Below are positions 20,131 to 31,348 of a stretch of DNA of 64,000 bases, piece after piece. Within the stretch, counting starts at the first letter, position 1; each line of letters opens with the position of its first letter. The position numbers and the translations under genes were made by a program. The stretch is from Mesaphorura yosii (Eukaryota; Arthropoda; Collembola; Poduromorpha; Tullbergiidae): assembly GCA_009869945.1 (NCBI GenBank), contig WIXG01000063.1, positions 215,402-279,401 on the forward strand, in the 5' to 3' direction. A model generated the notes under the pieces. The model searched no databases, was not told the DNA's origin, and saw nothing but the letters and a program-made list of their open reading frames with translations.

Positions 20131-23100
20131 CTAATCTTCGTAATTGATTTGTGCTTTGGTAAAATTCAGGAACACTTGTTCGAGAGAAGTTTGGCCGACC
20201 GAGTAGGCTTCTAATCCAAACTTCACTTTGGCGAGCTCCATTTTTCTAAACATTTGTCCCCACGTCACCCTCGCATCTGTCGCAATGTGATACTGCACGT
20301 AACCAGGATGGATGTCTTTTAGTACAGCGCCTGATAATTGAAAAGTCAATTAGAATTGTACTACTGACTACGCTCCTGTAGTGGGAAGTGTGAACGTACC
20401 AGGAAATGAAACTTGAATGTAGTTTCTCAACGGCTGCAATTGTATTTCCCAAGGTTGCGCGTGGACGTGCGCAGAGCTCCTTCGTCGGCCGGATTCTGAA
20501 GTTTGGCGTGTAATCTGCCCGACAACACTTTCCTTTGTAGAAATTTGTGCAATGAGGGTGTACCCTTCGCCGAATTTTGTTTTCAAATGTTGAGCTGATC
20601 CTAAACAACGGAACCTTCCATTCACCATAATCGAGAGTCGTGTGCACAGAGCTTCGCATTCTTCCATGCTATAAAGAAGAAAAACAAGTATTACTAATGG
20701 CGTTCGGGGTGAAGTTGTCTTTTTGGAGTTTACCTGTGCGATGTGAGTACAATGGATGCTCCTTCATCTCGAATTTGCTACAAAATCCGGAGCTCAATTA
20801 GTCAATGCTCAGCAGTACAGAGAGTGAACAGTGAATTACCGTAATAGCATTCCATAAATGTCTTCTGGCGACTGGGTCCATTCCTGTCGTTGGCTCGTCC
20901 AAGAAAACAAGTGGTGGATTGCCGACAAGAGCAATTGCAGTCGACAGTTTTCGTTTGTTGCCTCCGCTAAAAATTTCAGATTGAAATCACTTCTGTGTCC
21001 TGAATCTAGACTCCGGATCCCCTTATTTTCACATACCTATAGGCTCCACATCGTTTATCGATGTGCTCAGTAAAGAGGAGGTTTGCCGCTAATTTGTCCA
21101 CAAGGCGCTGTATGTTGCTTTCTTTAACACCACGAAGTCGAGCAAATAGCGTCAGCGTTTCACGACCAGTCAGCTCTTCGATTAAGGCGTCGAATTGTGG
21201 ACAATATCCTAAATTCTTCTGCACTTCCTTAATATTCGACTTTATGCTTTCAGAATAAACAAATGCGTCTCCAGAGCTGACAGGATGGTCGCCAGTCAAC
21301 ATTTTGAAGGTCGTTGTTTTCCCTAAGAAATGAAACAATCGCTTCTGTTCTTACTGCCACTTCCGCACATTGCAATGGAACCTTGGATGTTTATTGTACC
21401 TGCGCCGTTTACTCCGAGAAGTCCAAAGCATTCCCTAGCCTGGACGCCAAGATTTAGTTTATCCACAGCCAAGAAACTTCCGTAGTATTTACTCAAGTCC
21501 CTGCAACCAGAGTACGAATTTTGCTTCACTGTATGAAGTTATAAGGCATTGTGATTTGTAATGCGTGTTTGTCTGTCGCTTACCGTAAGATGAGATTTTC
21601 TGTTTTGCACAGCTGTGTCAGGTTGGTATTTCTTATGCGAGCATTTTCCGCTGCAACATCGGAATCTTCAAGGGCATCATTTTCACGATCCTGTGGGCCT
21701 GAGTCAAAACAGAAAAACGTAAGTGTATCTTAAGAGGCTGTAAAATGAAATGGAAAACAACATCGCATGGGTTTCCGCGTACCATGAAGCCAAAACTTAC
21801 TTTGGTTGTTATTAAGAGGAGACACCGGAGTGGCCGTTTGCTTTCTCTTTCTGAATCGAATCATCTCGATAACTTTGCCTTCCGCTAAAGCCAGGACTAC
21901 AAATGAGAGAACCCCAATGAGTGTCAAGAATAATAGATTTCGACCGATTCCATTTTTCTTCCATCCCGCATAGCCAACTTTATCTGTAAAGAAAATCAAA
22001 TGGATTAAAGGAGGACCGCGACCGTTGCACATGCTAGTTTGAATCATACGATGAGTGCAGCATCGGTTTCCAATTAATGTGCTGTTGGCCGGATAGTCGC
22101 AATAGTCGCCTTTGATATGTCCTCCCCACAAGATGAGTGGACATATTTCTCTCAAGACTGAGTTGCCAGACATTAATATGATACCCATTCCCAAGTTATA
22201 CTGAGGAAACAGCATGAAAACCCAGTCGAGCGCATCCGCAACATTTTGAAGATCCAACTGTTCAATTTGTAGGATTGTGATAGCCAGAATTGTTGCCATT
22301 CCTAAAGAAGACATGCCGTGGATTTAGTGAATAATAAATTTTCATCTAATGGGATTGAAAAGTGGTTTACCTGAAAATATGTTGAGAAAAACCATTCTTG
22401 TGAATCCAGATGAAGGAATTGAGAAAGCGAAACTGAATAGATACATCAAGGGAATTGTGGCGAACCCGTAAAGCACGAACAGAAGGAAGAGCCAGCCTTG
22501 CACCTCGGCCGATTTTAGGTCGTTGGTTTGAAACGCGATAATCATAATCATCATGATGAGGCATGGTATAATGTAATTGATGAAGTCCAGAAAGAAATTC
22601 GCGGCCCAGAACATTGGGAATTTCACACCGCTAACATACTGCAGGTGCTTGGCTTTGGTTTCACGTTCTTTGATAAGGAACACGACGAAGGAGGCTGCTA
22701 AGAAGGACATTCCGAATGACATGTTGAACCCAACCTGAAATCCATCGGAGGCGAAGCCAGTGGCGTCGTCCGCTTTGTCTTGCAGAGTTCGTGGGAATGG
22801 CTGATTAACAAGCCTCATGTCGGCTGAAGTCGAACCACGAATTGAATTTCGGTACGCGTTTGCCAGAAAATTCAACGACAAAGGTAGAGCATGAAATGGC
22901 TGATTATTGAAGTACGCTGTGGGTGTATCCTGAGACGGCATGGCTGGGTCAGTTTGATTCAATTCAAATCCCACGATGTAACGGTAGTTAAAGCTCGCAA
23001 TGCTTTTGTCGCTCTAAATTAAAAAGCACCATATTAAGATTATGTAGCGGATCAAATTGTAACTCGGGACAGTCGGAACGTACTTCTTTTAGTACATAGT

Positions 23101-26100
23101 CTTGGAAAGAGGGGGGAGGGTCTGCCAGCGTGTTTACATCGACAACACCTCCTTGAGTATCTGCATGGCTCTTGTAAGCCTCGCAGATTCCCCGTGGTAC
23201 ACTGAGTTTATTGACTGGTTCATTGCACGCCACCGTTGTTTGAGCAGTTCCAGATATTTTGTATCGCTGCCAAATTAGCAATAAATTCATACTTCCATGT
23301 GTATCAATACTTCTTCAGTTAATGGATTCACTGCTACTGCTTACGCTGAGATCCATTTCAAACCGTTGTGGCTCCGCTGGTGGGGGCAATGTCTTTAGCA
23401 GGATCAAGGTGATTAGCAGAAATGCAATGGGGATAATTGTCTGAAAGAGTAAGCATATTTTAGTTGACTGCTCTCAAGGGGTTGAAATTGTGCAGTCGGT
23501 AAAGGGTAAATACCTGGAACACGAGTAAAACTCGATTTCTGATGGCATACAACATTTTCTTCACCATCATCGCACGTAATTGTTGGAATAGCAAAGCTGT
23601 CCCTGTATTTTTCTCTTCTCTCTCATACAGTTTATACTGGTTTCCATTTTGGTTCAATGTGTCAATTGTGACATGCGTTTTGTGATGCTCATCAGGATTC
23701 AGTCCAGCTTCCTCAGCTTCCGCAATTCTTCCAACTTTCATGAACACTTCTTCCATTGTCGTGATACTTGCGCCATAGCTTCCGATACCAAGATCCACCT
23801 TCTTGTGCTCCAACTCTTCGAACATGTCCGGGAAAAGATGAGATTTGTTTTCCGGAAGAATGTAGCTCAATTCTGCTCCAACATTTTGATCGAGCTCGGC
23901 GTCGGGAATACTGCGGCGGATTACGTGATCAATTCGGTTGATGTCACAATGTGGCTCTTTTACAATGACCAAGTGATACCCTCCACCTGAATTTAGATAA
24001 GTCACATACTCACGTAAGCATGTTGTGTGAAGAAATGAAACAAAAGTTAAGCACAAAGGAAATACCGTATTTCTTTTTCAAGAACAAGGACGATCCACAG
24101 CATTGCACCTTCCCGTTTGCCATCATCGCAATTCTATCGCCAAGTAAATCAGCTTCTTCCATAAAATGTGTACTCAAAATCACAGTTCGACCCTTTTTCT
24201 CTTGCGTAATCAGATCCCACGTGCTTCGACGGGCGCCCGGGTCCATACCTGTACATTTTTATTAGGTTGAAGAAGCTGAAGTGAACAGCCTACTGCATTG
24301 TTGACATTCAACCCTACCTGACGTCGGTTCGTCCAGCAAGACAACTTGGGATCCACCACAGAAAGAAATTGCGACACATAACTTGCGTTTCATTCCTCCG
24401 CTCAAAGTCTGCGCTTGCATGTGTCGTTTCGGCTCGAGGTTCAGCGCCTTCAGGAGTCTCGTGATCTCAGCCTCAATTTGAGCATCTGACATACCCTTCA
24501 TCTGGAAAACCGGTTATATCTGGGTCATTCCTTGATCATTTTACAGATATTGTATTCGCGCATTTACCTTCGCGAAAAATTTGATGTGCTCTTCGCAAGT
24601 TAATTCGTCAAACAGGACGTCATGCTGCGGACATAGGCCAATACTGCCGCGAACCTTGTTGATATCAGTTCGTATATCGAAACCGTTCACGAGAGCAGTG
24701 CCAGAGGTGGGAGGAAACAGACCTGAGAGAAGAATTTTTGAGTATTTTCGCCAGCAGCTTAAATTAGATTCGAGCTTAGTTTTAAAGCAATGTTCATTTA
24801 CCCGTGAGCATGGACATGGTTGTCGTTTTGCCGGCCTAATTAAAATGGAGTTTAATTAGCAATTATATTCGGTTTTAATAAAGCTAAGACAGTGAAAGCT
24901 TACCCCGTTGTGTCCAAGTAGCGCAGTCACTTGGTTGTCGTACATGTTCAAGTTCATTCCATTCACAGCAGTTTTCTTGCCGAAGGTTTTAGTTAATCCC
25001 TTGATTTGGATGCCAGCTGTGGTGTTTTTCGGCTCTGGTTCAAACAATTCTTGCTTATTACTTTGGTTGGCAGCTGCAGTAACATTTTGGGTCGACGCTT
25101 GATTTTCTCCGACCCAGTACGATTTCTGGTATGTTGAAATGTGTCAGTTTTTGTCGACATAATGCTTCAAGAACGATTCGAACTTACGGTGAAAGGAAAA
25201 TACCACGGTAAAGGAACACCGTAGGCTCCAGGACGGACTCCTTCAATGTAGACAGCCAACAAAAAGTACAACAGTGCGTCAACAAGTAACATAATGAGCA
25301 TGTCCAGAAATGTAATTGTATCATCCGGAGACGCGCCTTGAGAAAGTCTACTCCAACCAACGCCCGTTCCGCTGCCTTCAAACATGGCAATGATTTGACA
25401 ACTGAGGAAGTACAAACTACGAATTAGCACCTTGTTGCAAAAAATACTCGATTTGAAACCCCTATAATTGCTTACGCAAACGCCATGCCGGTATTCGACA
25501 GCAGAGATGTCATAAGTTTCGCCCCTTTGGCCATTTCGTAGTATCTTGGTTGAAGGAAGAAATACGGAAAATAGGACAGAAAAAATATTACTCCGGCTGC
25601 GGTCGCGGCGCTGTTGGCTGAAAGAAAGTTGGAAAATAAAATGTCGCTGGGCGAGTGTTGGTGTCAAAAATGAGCAGCATAATCTTACGAGCAAATTACC
25701 TGTAGAGAACAGCGTTGAAATCAAGAAGCTCAGAGAAATCACACAAATGTTAAAACAAAGAAGAAACACGAATATGAGTGTGCCGTCCCCATATGTGATG
25801 ACTGCCGTCTTGCCACCATCGAAAAACTTGATCTGAAATCAAATTCAATAGCCGAACATAATCACTTCGCCCTTGCACCATTCAAATGTCCTGGTATTTT
25901 CCTTACCATGAGAAGGGCAGTCACTAGAATGGATGAAATCAACATGAACAGAAACGATTTGACATACCACGCAGCCAAGTGCATGTAATTCGGGAGACCC
26001 ATAATTTTCATCGACTCCTGTTCAGGGGCAAATGGGCAAATCAGATCGAGTTGAGGTTATAAATGCTAAACTTCTGTGAAGGATGTCAGAACAAGGCCCA

Positions 26101-27772
26101 ACTTTGTACCTTAAGTCTCTTCTCCTTTTCGTGGACCATGCTCTTCGTGATATTAATGCATGGGTAAATGTAGCTCAGCAAAAGAATCAACGGCAGCCAC
26201 GATTGTAGTGCAATTAAAAACACGTCATCGATGTACGGTGGGTAGGGAAAACGGCGCAAATTAACGTCGTAGGCAGAGTCCTCTTCGCCGTTCGGTTCTT
26301 TTCTAATAATTGCTTCCTCGACGGCATGCTGCAGGTATGTAAATCCTTCCAGTACGTAATCTGTTCATTCAAAATAATGTCATGTTTAGAGGCACAGAAG
26401 TCCAGCATCCATGGAATTTGTTGCTTTTGCACTCACATGGTTCACCGCCGAAATAAAAGTAGGGATCATCTTCCGGGTCGTTCTCGCGAGGCCCCAGTGT
26501 TTGAAAAAATGGGTACACTAAATCACTGTTCCAGCCCTCGCTGTTAGTATTGCTCCTATGCTTTGCAGGGAATCGAAGCTTGTACTGCAGAAATTAAGAA
26601 GTCGTGGTTCATTTAGTCTCCCTTGCATTTATCTGCAATTTACATCAACTCATACTAATGTCATTAATAGTATCAGAGCCATTTTCCGTGTATTACGCAA
26701 GATTGTGAAAAATATCAAGTTCAAGTTCAGAAGAAAAACGACACATTGAGTTTGGCAAACAAGTTGCAAGTTGGCCGTCAATGATTGCTGATAACAGTTT
26801 CAATATTCAATACCTGCTAACTAATGCTGCCACCCTGCCTTTCATCTCAATAAAGCTTGGCATCAGCCACGTGCTTTAGCCTAGCACAACCTTGCATGCG
26901 AATACCACACGCTATTAATAAAGTTTGGCATTTAGAATTCGTGCGATCTTATCAGCACAGTCAGACAGCGTGATAATGGACACTGGTCAGCATTTGGTAT
27001 TGGCCTGCAGCAGCATTGCGGGTGCTTCGATCACGACTTACATCACGAGTTATACAACAGGAGTTGCATTTTCTTGCCGGCACGAAGTTCATGCCTCACC
27101 TCCAGAAACGTACCGTGAAATTAGCCGGGAGGTTAGTTCCAGAAAAGTCGCCCTCAAACACGACACCAGCAAGAATTGGGCGTGCCGCGTCCGTATCATC
27201 AATGTATGCATCGACAAGTTCGTCTTCCGACGCGTATCCTGTAACTATTATTGTAAAAGAATAGGTTTAACTGAGGATGATTAAAATTCCAAAAAATGTC
27301 ACAGGGGAAATTGAAGACGCTCACATTCATAGTCCTGGAATTTGTCCGAGTCCTCAAATACGAACTTATTCGTTCTCACAGTTTTCATTAGGTCAATGAT
27401 GACTGTAGTATTGGGAGCGTAGAACAATCGCTCACTATAAAGCAGAACAACGGAAATTAATGACACACATATGAGATGTGATGAGCGCGTCCGAAACTCA
27501 GAAGCTGTAAAGTTATAACATAAGCACTGCAAAATAACATACGCTTGTTCCACTCCAGTTGTTTTGTTTTCAATTTGCCGAATCGCTGTCGGATTAAAAG
27601 ATTGGAAGTAGGTGGGCTCCGTGATCACGTCCGAGCTTACAATTTGGCGAATTAGCACAAGCAGCAGGGAAAATAAGACAGGAACGAGAACTTCGAACAA
27701 TGTCTGAATTTTATGCCGCTTTTGAAGAATGTAGTTCTTCCAGAGAAGAAGGACAAACTTGTTGTCCAACAT
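20131..27772 (-). CDS. ABCA-subfamily full transporter (ABCA3-like)
   Basis: Twenty-six exons with matching phases give 1761 aa: 27543-27772, 27325-27434, 27114-27244, 26437-26584, 26110-26360, 25907-26017, 25700-25832, 25476-25617, 25188-25401, 24904-25125, 24802-24835, 24568-24722, 24318-24501, 24066-24248, 23514-23986, 23345-23440, 23084-23266, 22371-23013, 21801-22301, 21584-21698, 21400-21500, 21037-21322, 20840-20966, 20734-20777, 20400-20668, 20131-20330. Order: N-terminal TM ([18 protein letters not shown]), large extracellular loop, TM bundle 1 ([12 protein letters not shown]), NBD1 (GHNGAGKTTT near 561-570, LSGG 660-663, Walker B ending D684-E685), TM bundle 2, NBD2 (GVNGAGKTTT near 1447-1456, YSGGNKRKL about 1548-1556, FLDEP with D1572). 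Both Walker A and B motifs are intact. ABCA proteins move phospholipids or sterols across membranes; the substrate here is unknown. The ATG at 27772 gives the canonical start. Confidence 0.95.
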
Positions 27773-27848
27773 GATGTCGTTAAAGGGTCGAGTCCGTTAT
27801 GCAAAAAGAACAATGCTGATCTTGAACCGAATCCGAAAATCTGAAAAA

Positions 27849-28061
27849 ATGAATTCGTCGGATCGATTGCCTACAGCTTGCAGAAGGGTCAGGCGAGAAC
27901 TGGGTCGGGTTCGCTTCAAACAAGATTCTTTATTTGGAAGCATGCCCCATATGATTACTTGGGTGGCATTTGCCCTTATTTGCTTGGTTGGATGTTATCA
28001 GCTCTGTCAAATTACTGAGTTGACTATGACTTACGACATGACATTAAAACTGAGCGAATAA
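27849..28061 (+). CDS. Possible N-terminal exon (TM1) of a DEG/ENaC channel
   Basis: The plus-strand frame has FKQDSLFGSMPHMITW, then a hydrophobic run ALICLVGCYQLCQI and TELTMTYDMTLKL. This resembles the DEG/ENaC N-terminus: the F-x-x-x-(T/S)-x-x-G cytosolic motif, a Trp opening TM1, then YQ...I...Y and a (T/V)-x-x-x-L exit. It stops at a TAA with no good splice donor before it, and the C-terminal half of such a channel lies 6 kb downstream on the same strand (34090-34993). It is either the start of that gene with unseen middle exons, a remnant, or a chance match. The ATG at 27849 is preferred because the one at 27759 overlaps the ABCA start codon. Confidence 0.35.
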   Translation: MNSSDRLPTACRRVRRELGRVRFKQDSLFGSMPHMITWVAFALICLVGCYQLCQITELTMTYDMTLKLSE

Positions 28062-29261
28062 TTCAATCTGCACAAAACCTCCGAGTTCAGGCTCTGGTTG
28101 AGGTACAACACAACCCGCGTTGGCATTAGTCATTCCAGCCCTCGTTCGTGAGTTCACGATTATGCGTGTTGAGTGTCAAAGTTTCGGCTGGCCTTCATTA
28201 ATAATTTGTCATTATTTGCAATCTTTTTTACGACACCTCTCCGTGTTCGCAATTAGTGTGAGCTTGAACCTGATATGAAACTCCGTCCATGCAGTAAGCT
28301 AACATTTCAGCATGTAGCATTGTGTACCTGGTTGTCAGTATTTCAAATATAGAACTCTGCATTAGTAATTCATTAGTCACAACCTCTCAACCGACTATGT
28401 CAGGTGGAGCTAATATTTGCATGCACAATTCACTTGTTATCAATATGATTTCGCAATCGCCTTACTTAATATTTCATGCGTGCTGTAAATGCTTTGTGGT
28501 CTGCATTCTTGGCCGTGGAAATGGAACGGGAATGACGTCCGCAACCCATGCGATGAGACTGCTTGCTCTGATGACAGAAAACCACATGATCCGGACTAAT
28601 TTATATTTACGCTGGGTGCCGAATGGCTTTATTGGGTGCTGCCTGATTCACCGTTCGTTCACTTCATAAATCAGATTGTAACTGCAGAGTGCAGAGAGGT
28701 AATCCCAGCATTATCATTTGATCGCCAGCGTCTGGCAATCAACTTGAACTTGAACAATGAGGGAGAAGTGGAATGAATCATAGTCTTCTTCGTTGAGACT
28801 GACTGGGAGAATGAGAAGGCAACGCAGCATATCAAACATCAAATGACGATGTTGTAATCTGGGCTCAACTTCCACAAGTTTACTCATCGATCACCTGTTC
28901 GTGTTGGACGCACGCTTGTAATCTTGATTGCAATTAGTCATGCTGCGACAAATGAAGCGAAGGGATGAGTTTACTAAATCCCAAGCACGCGGTTTTGAGC
29001 ACGCGATGATCGGTCTATATTTGTATCGTTGTATAAGTCACTGCTTACATATTGATATTGTTGTCTCATTATGTAATCTGTCCACATGCGCGTCACTCTC
29101 ATATTGGCTTCCTCGGATGCTGCATAGAAATTATAGATGCCGTGTGGATTACAGAAGTGGAGAGTTGCTCCGCGTTCGAAGATGTAGTACAGTGATGGGA
29201 CTAACGGTTTGCATGACATATGGTTCCTTGTAACAATTTACGGAAGAATTTCTCCTTGGAC

Positions 29262-29322
29262 AATTGTTTTCAAGAATTGTTCCTGGTAAATTGTTTCCAA
29301 AAATTGTTATAACAGAATTCTT
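29262..29322. repeat. AATTGTTCC-type dispersed repeat, copy 2
   Basis: Shares GAATTGTTCCTGGTAAATTG and a following TTCCAA-AATTGTT segment, then AACAGAA, with the copy in the ACTL6A intron at about 13360-13425. Confidence 0.45.
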
Positions 29323-29344
29323 GGCAAGTTCCTTCTAATGAATT

Positions 29345-29356
29345 GGGGGGGGGGGG
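29345..29356 (+). repeat. Homopolymer of 12 G
   Basis: Twelve consecutive G residues followed by CGGTCGGGG. G-quadruplex-prone, and a likely site of sequencing or length variation. Confidence 0.9.
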
Positions 29357-29653
29357 CGGTCGGGGTTTGAAGTATTTGGGTTCGATCGCACGATTCTTCG
29401 GAGACCTCTATCTAAATTCTCCACATCTCCAATAACAAACTAGTGCGTACAGAATGCAAATATCGAACGGTGGATGCTGAAAGGTGCTCTCATTTGGTAT
29501 TCTGTGCTGAAACATTAGCAATCACAAACACGAATTGCAAAATTATTGCGTGGAATGATCGTACAGTGTGGTGGCTTTGATTCACGAGTCGAGCTTGTTT
29601 AGAAGAATGGTCAAAAGGTTAGCTCGCAGGGGCGGTTTCTTTGCTTGTAACAA

Positions 29654-29659
29654 TTTATT
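29654..29659 (-). terminator. Poly(A) signal of eIF4E
   Basis: AATAAA on the minus strand about 530 nt past the eIF4E stop. The AT-rich stretch 29660-30187 is the likely 3' UTR; nothing else is visible in it. Confidence 0.35.
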
Positions 29660-30187
29660 TAAAGACACCAGAGTAAGAAATCCTTAATATTACTTATCTC
29701 CTGACATGATCAACTCCACTCAATTCACACAGCGCAAGTTCTGGCACTTGCGAGCGATGAAAATAGACATACAATGACGCGATTACAATTACATAAAAAC
29801 AAAATTACGTAATACAATTAACCCCGTATTGTTTTTAATCCACCCAAGAAAGTGGACAAGCATGATAAATATAATTTTGGCTACAGAACTACGCATACCT
29901 TAATTCCTTGCTGTAACACAAACTCCGCAATTATGCAGCAATTATAAACGTGCACATCCAAACTCAAACATCAGATTTTGAAGCATTACATTACTAATTT
30001 ACGAATTACGGATTAATTACCTAAGAAAATTCAGATTTACCGAATTAATCGTAACAGTAAGCAAAAAGAGCTTCAATGAAGCTGAGCGCTTTTTACGTTT
30101 GAATTAATTCAATAGTGCAATTTCCTCCATTTGGTATGCGTAAAAAATTATTACTTATATTTGAATATCATCCTAAGTTAATTTCAA

Positions 30188-31348
30188 TTAAAGCGTAAGC
30201 ATAGGTTTCACCATGGATCCAGTTTTTGTCGCTGTTGCCTCATGGCTTTCATAGGTCATCGCTCCGTTGTACAATGCCAATCGTTCTTTAATCTTTTTCC
30301 TGCAAGAAAGAAATTGACACCACCTGAGTGAAAGCTTTCCTCGACCCGACGATTAATCTTAATGTTCTACTTACCCAATTTTCCAAATTGAATCTTTATG
30401 AGTACAGTCTGCCGTCCAAATGGAAATCTTATCCTGCTTCATTCTACAGTCAACTACAGCACCACAAATATCATCGCCATCTTCATCGAACGCCTCTCCG
30501 ATTAAGCACAATAGCTGCGTGTACACCACTAAATTAATACTGAGAAGGAACTCGAAATTTGAAATCGAGAGCACTTACCACTTCCAACCAATAGTTGTCC
30601 AAGTTATGCCTTTGTCTTTTATCGAAGTTCACTAGCCATCTTCCGCCTGCGCGATTTCCAGCATCTTCCCACATGGGCTTAATACCATCTTTAAAGACAA
30701 AGTATGAACAACCGGTTCGCAGCTCGCTTGCGCTTTTTATATGGTTGTATATTGACCAAAAATCTTCTACGGTTTGGAAAGGGCTCACAACTTTTAGACA
30801 ATCTTCCCAAGCACGATCTTTACTGCTTTCGAAGTACCAAAATTTCCAGGCCATCTGTAACTGGTGCCTGGGTTCTTCGGTTACGGAAGATTCGTCGTCA
30901 GTATTAGTTGCAGTGCTGCTGTTACCAGCAGTTTGGTCACCTCCATCAGCATCACTTTCGGGCTTTGGGGATTTTCCTGAGCCTGCTTTGATGTCTAATG
31001 ATTCCATGGGTTTAGTCACTGCCGCAGCAGAGTCTTCAGAGGACTGTGGTGGTGTTGGAGCTGAGGGCAAGGGTGTATCCATCATTGGCTTGGTGTCAGT
31101 CGCCTGTGTCAAGTGTGATCAATGATCAAATTAGTCAAATTACATGTATACAAGGCATTAGTGAGTAAAAGTAGTCTCTTCTTTTGAACAAAAGGCAAAG
31201 AATAAAGAGGTACAAGTGAACTCAGACACGGAATGGTCGTCCCGGACCTACTTCCGGCCCACCACGATGCATTGCGAATGGGAACCGGGGCGCCGTGTTC
31301 ATGTCAAGGTTATCCGAATAATTCGTCATTGGAGATTTGACTTACCAT
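30188..31348 (-). CDS. eIF4E: Eukaryotic translation initiation factor 4E (class I)
   Basis: Coding exons 31346-31348, 30579-31103, 30375-30514 and 30188-30299 give 259 aa. The first coding exon contributes only the ATG: it reads GAGTTATG then GTAAGT, and the next exon begins GCGACTGAC. Residues 2-80 are an acidic, Ser/Pro-rich extension, longer than in the 217-aa human protein. The core has W87/W90 and W100 (human W56), TVEDFWSIYNHI (W117, human W73), FKDGIKPMWED (W146-E147, human W102/E103), GGRWLVNFDK, YWLEVLLCLIGEAFD, DDICGAVV and ISIWTADC (human W166), ending HEATATKTGS. All cap-sandwich Trp residues and the eIF4G-binding surface are present. It binds mRNA 5' caps in eIF4F. Intron 1 (31104-31345) has a GC-rich patch around 31240-31305. 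Confidence 0.95.

Larger units (their letters stand above)
28062..29640. other. Intergenic region with a G12 run and a dispersed repeat
   Basis: No supported gene. It includes an isolated minus-strand exon-like segment (29049-29119), a copy of the AATTGTTCC repeat (about 29262-29322) and a run of 12 G at 29345-29356. Confidence 0.45.

Noticed and set aside
26214..26432. Minus-strand 72-codon frame within ABCA
   Set aside because: It is a shifted reading of exon 26110-26360; the correct frame gives the conserved [13 protein letters not shown] sequence.
29049..29219. Minus-strand 81-codon frame as a protein gene
   Set aside because: No recognisable family and no adjoining exons; only the short exon-like segment is kept as a weak finding.
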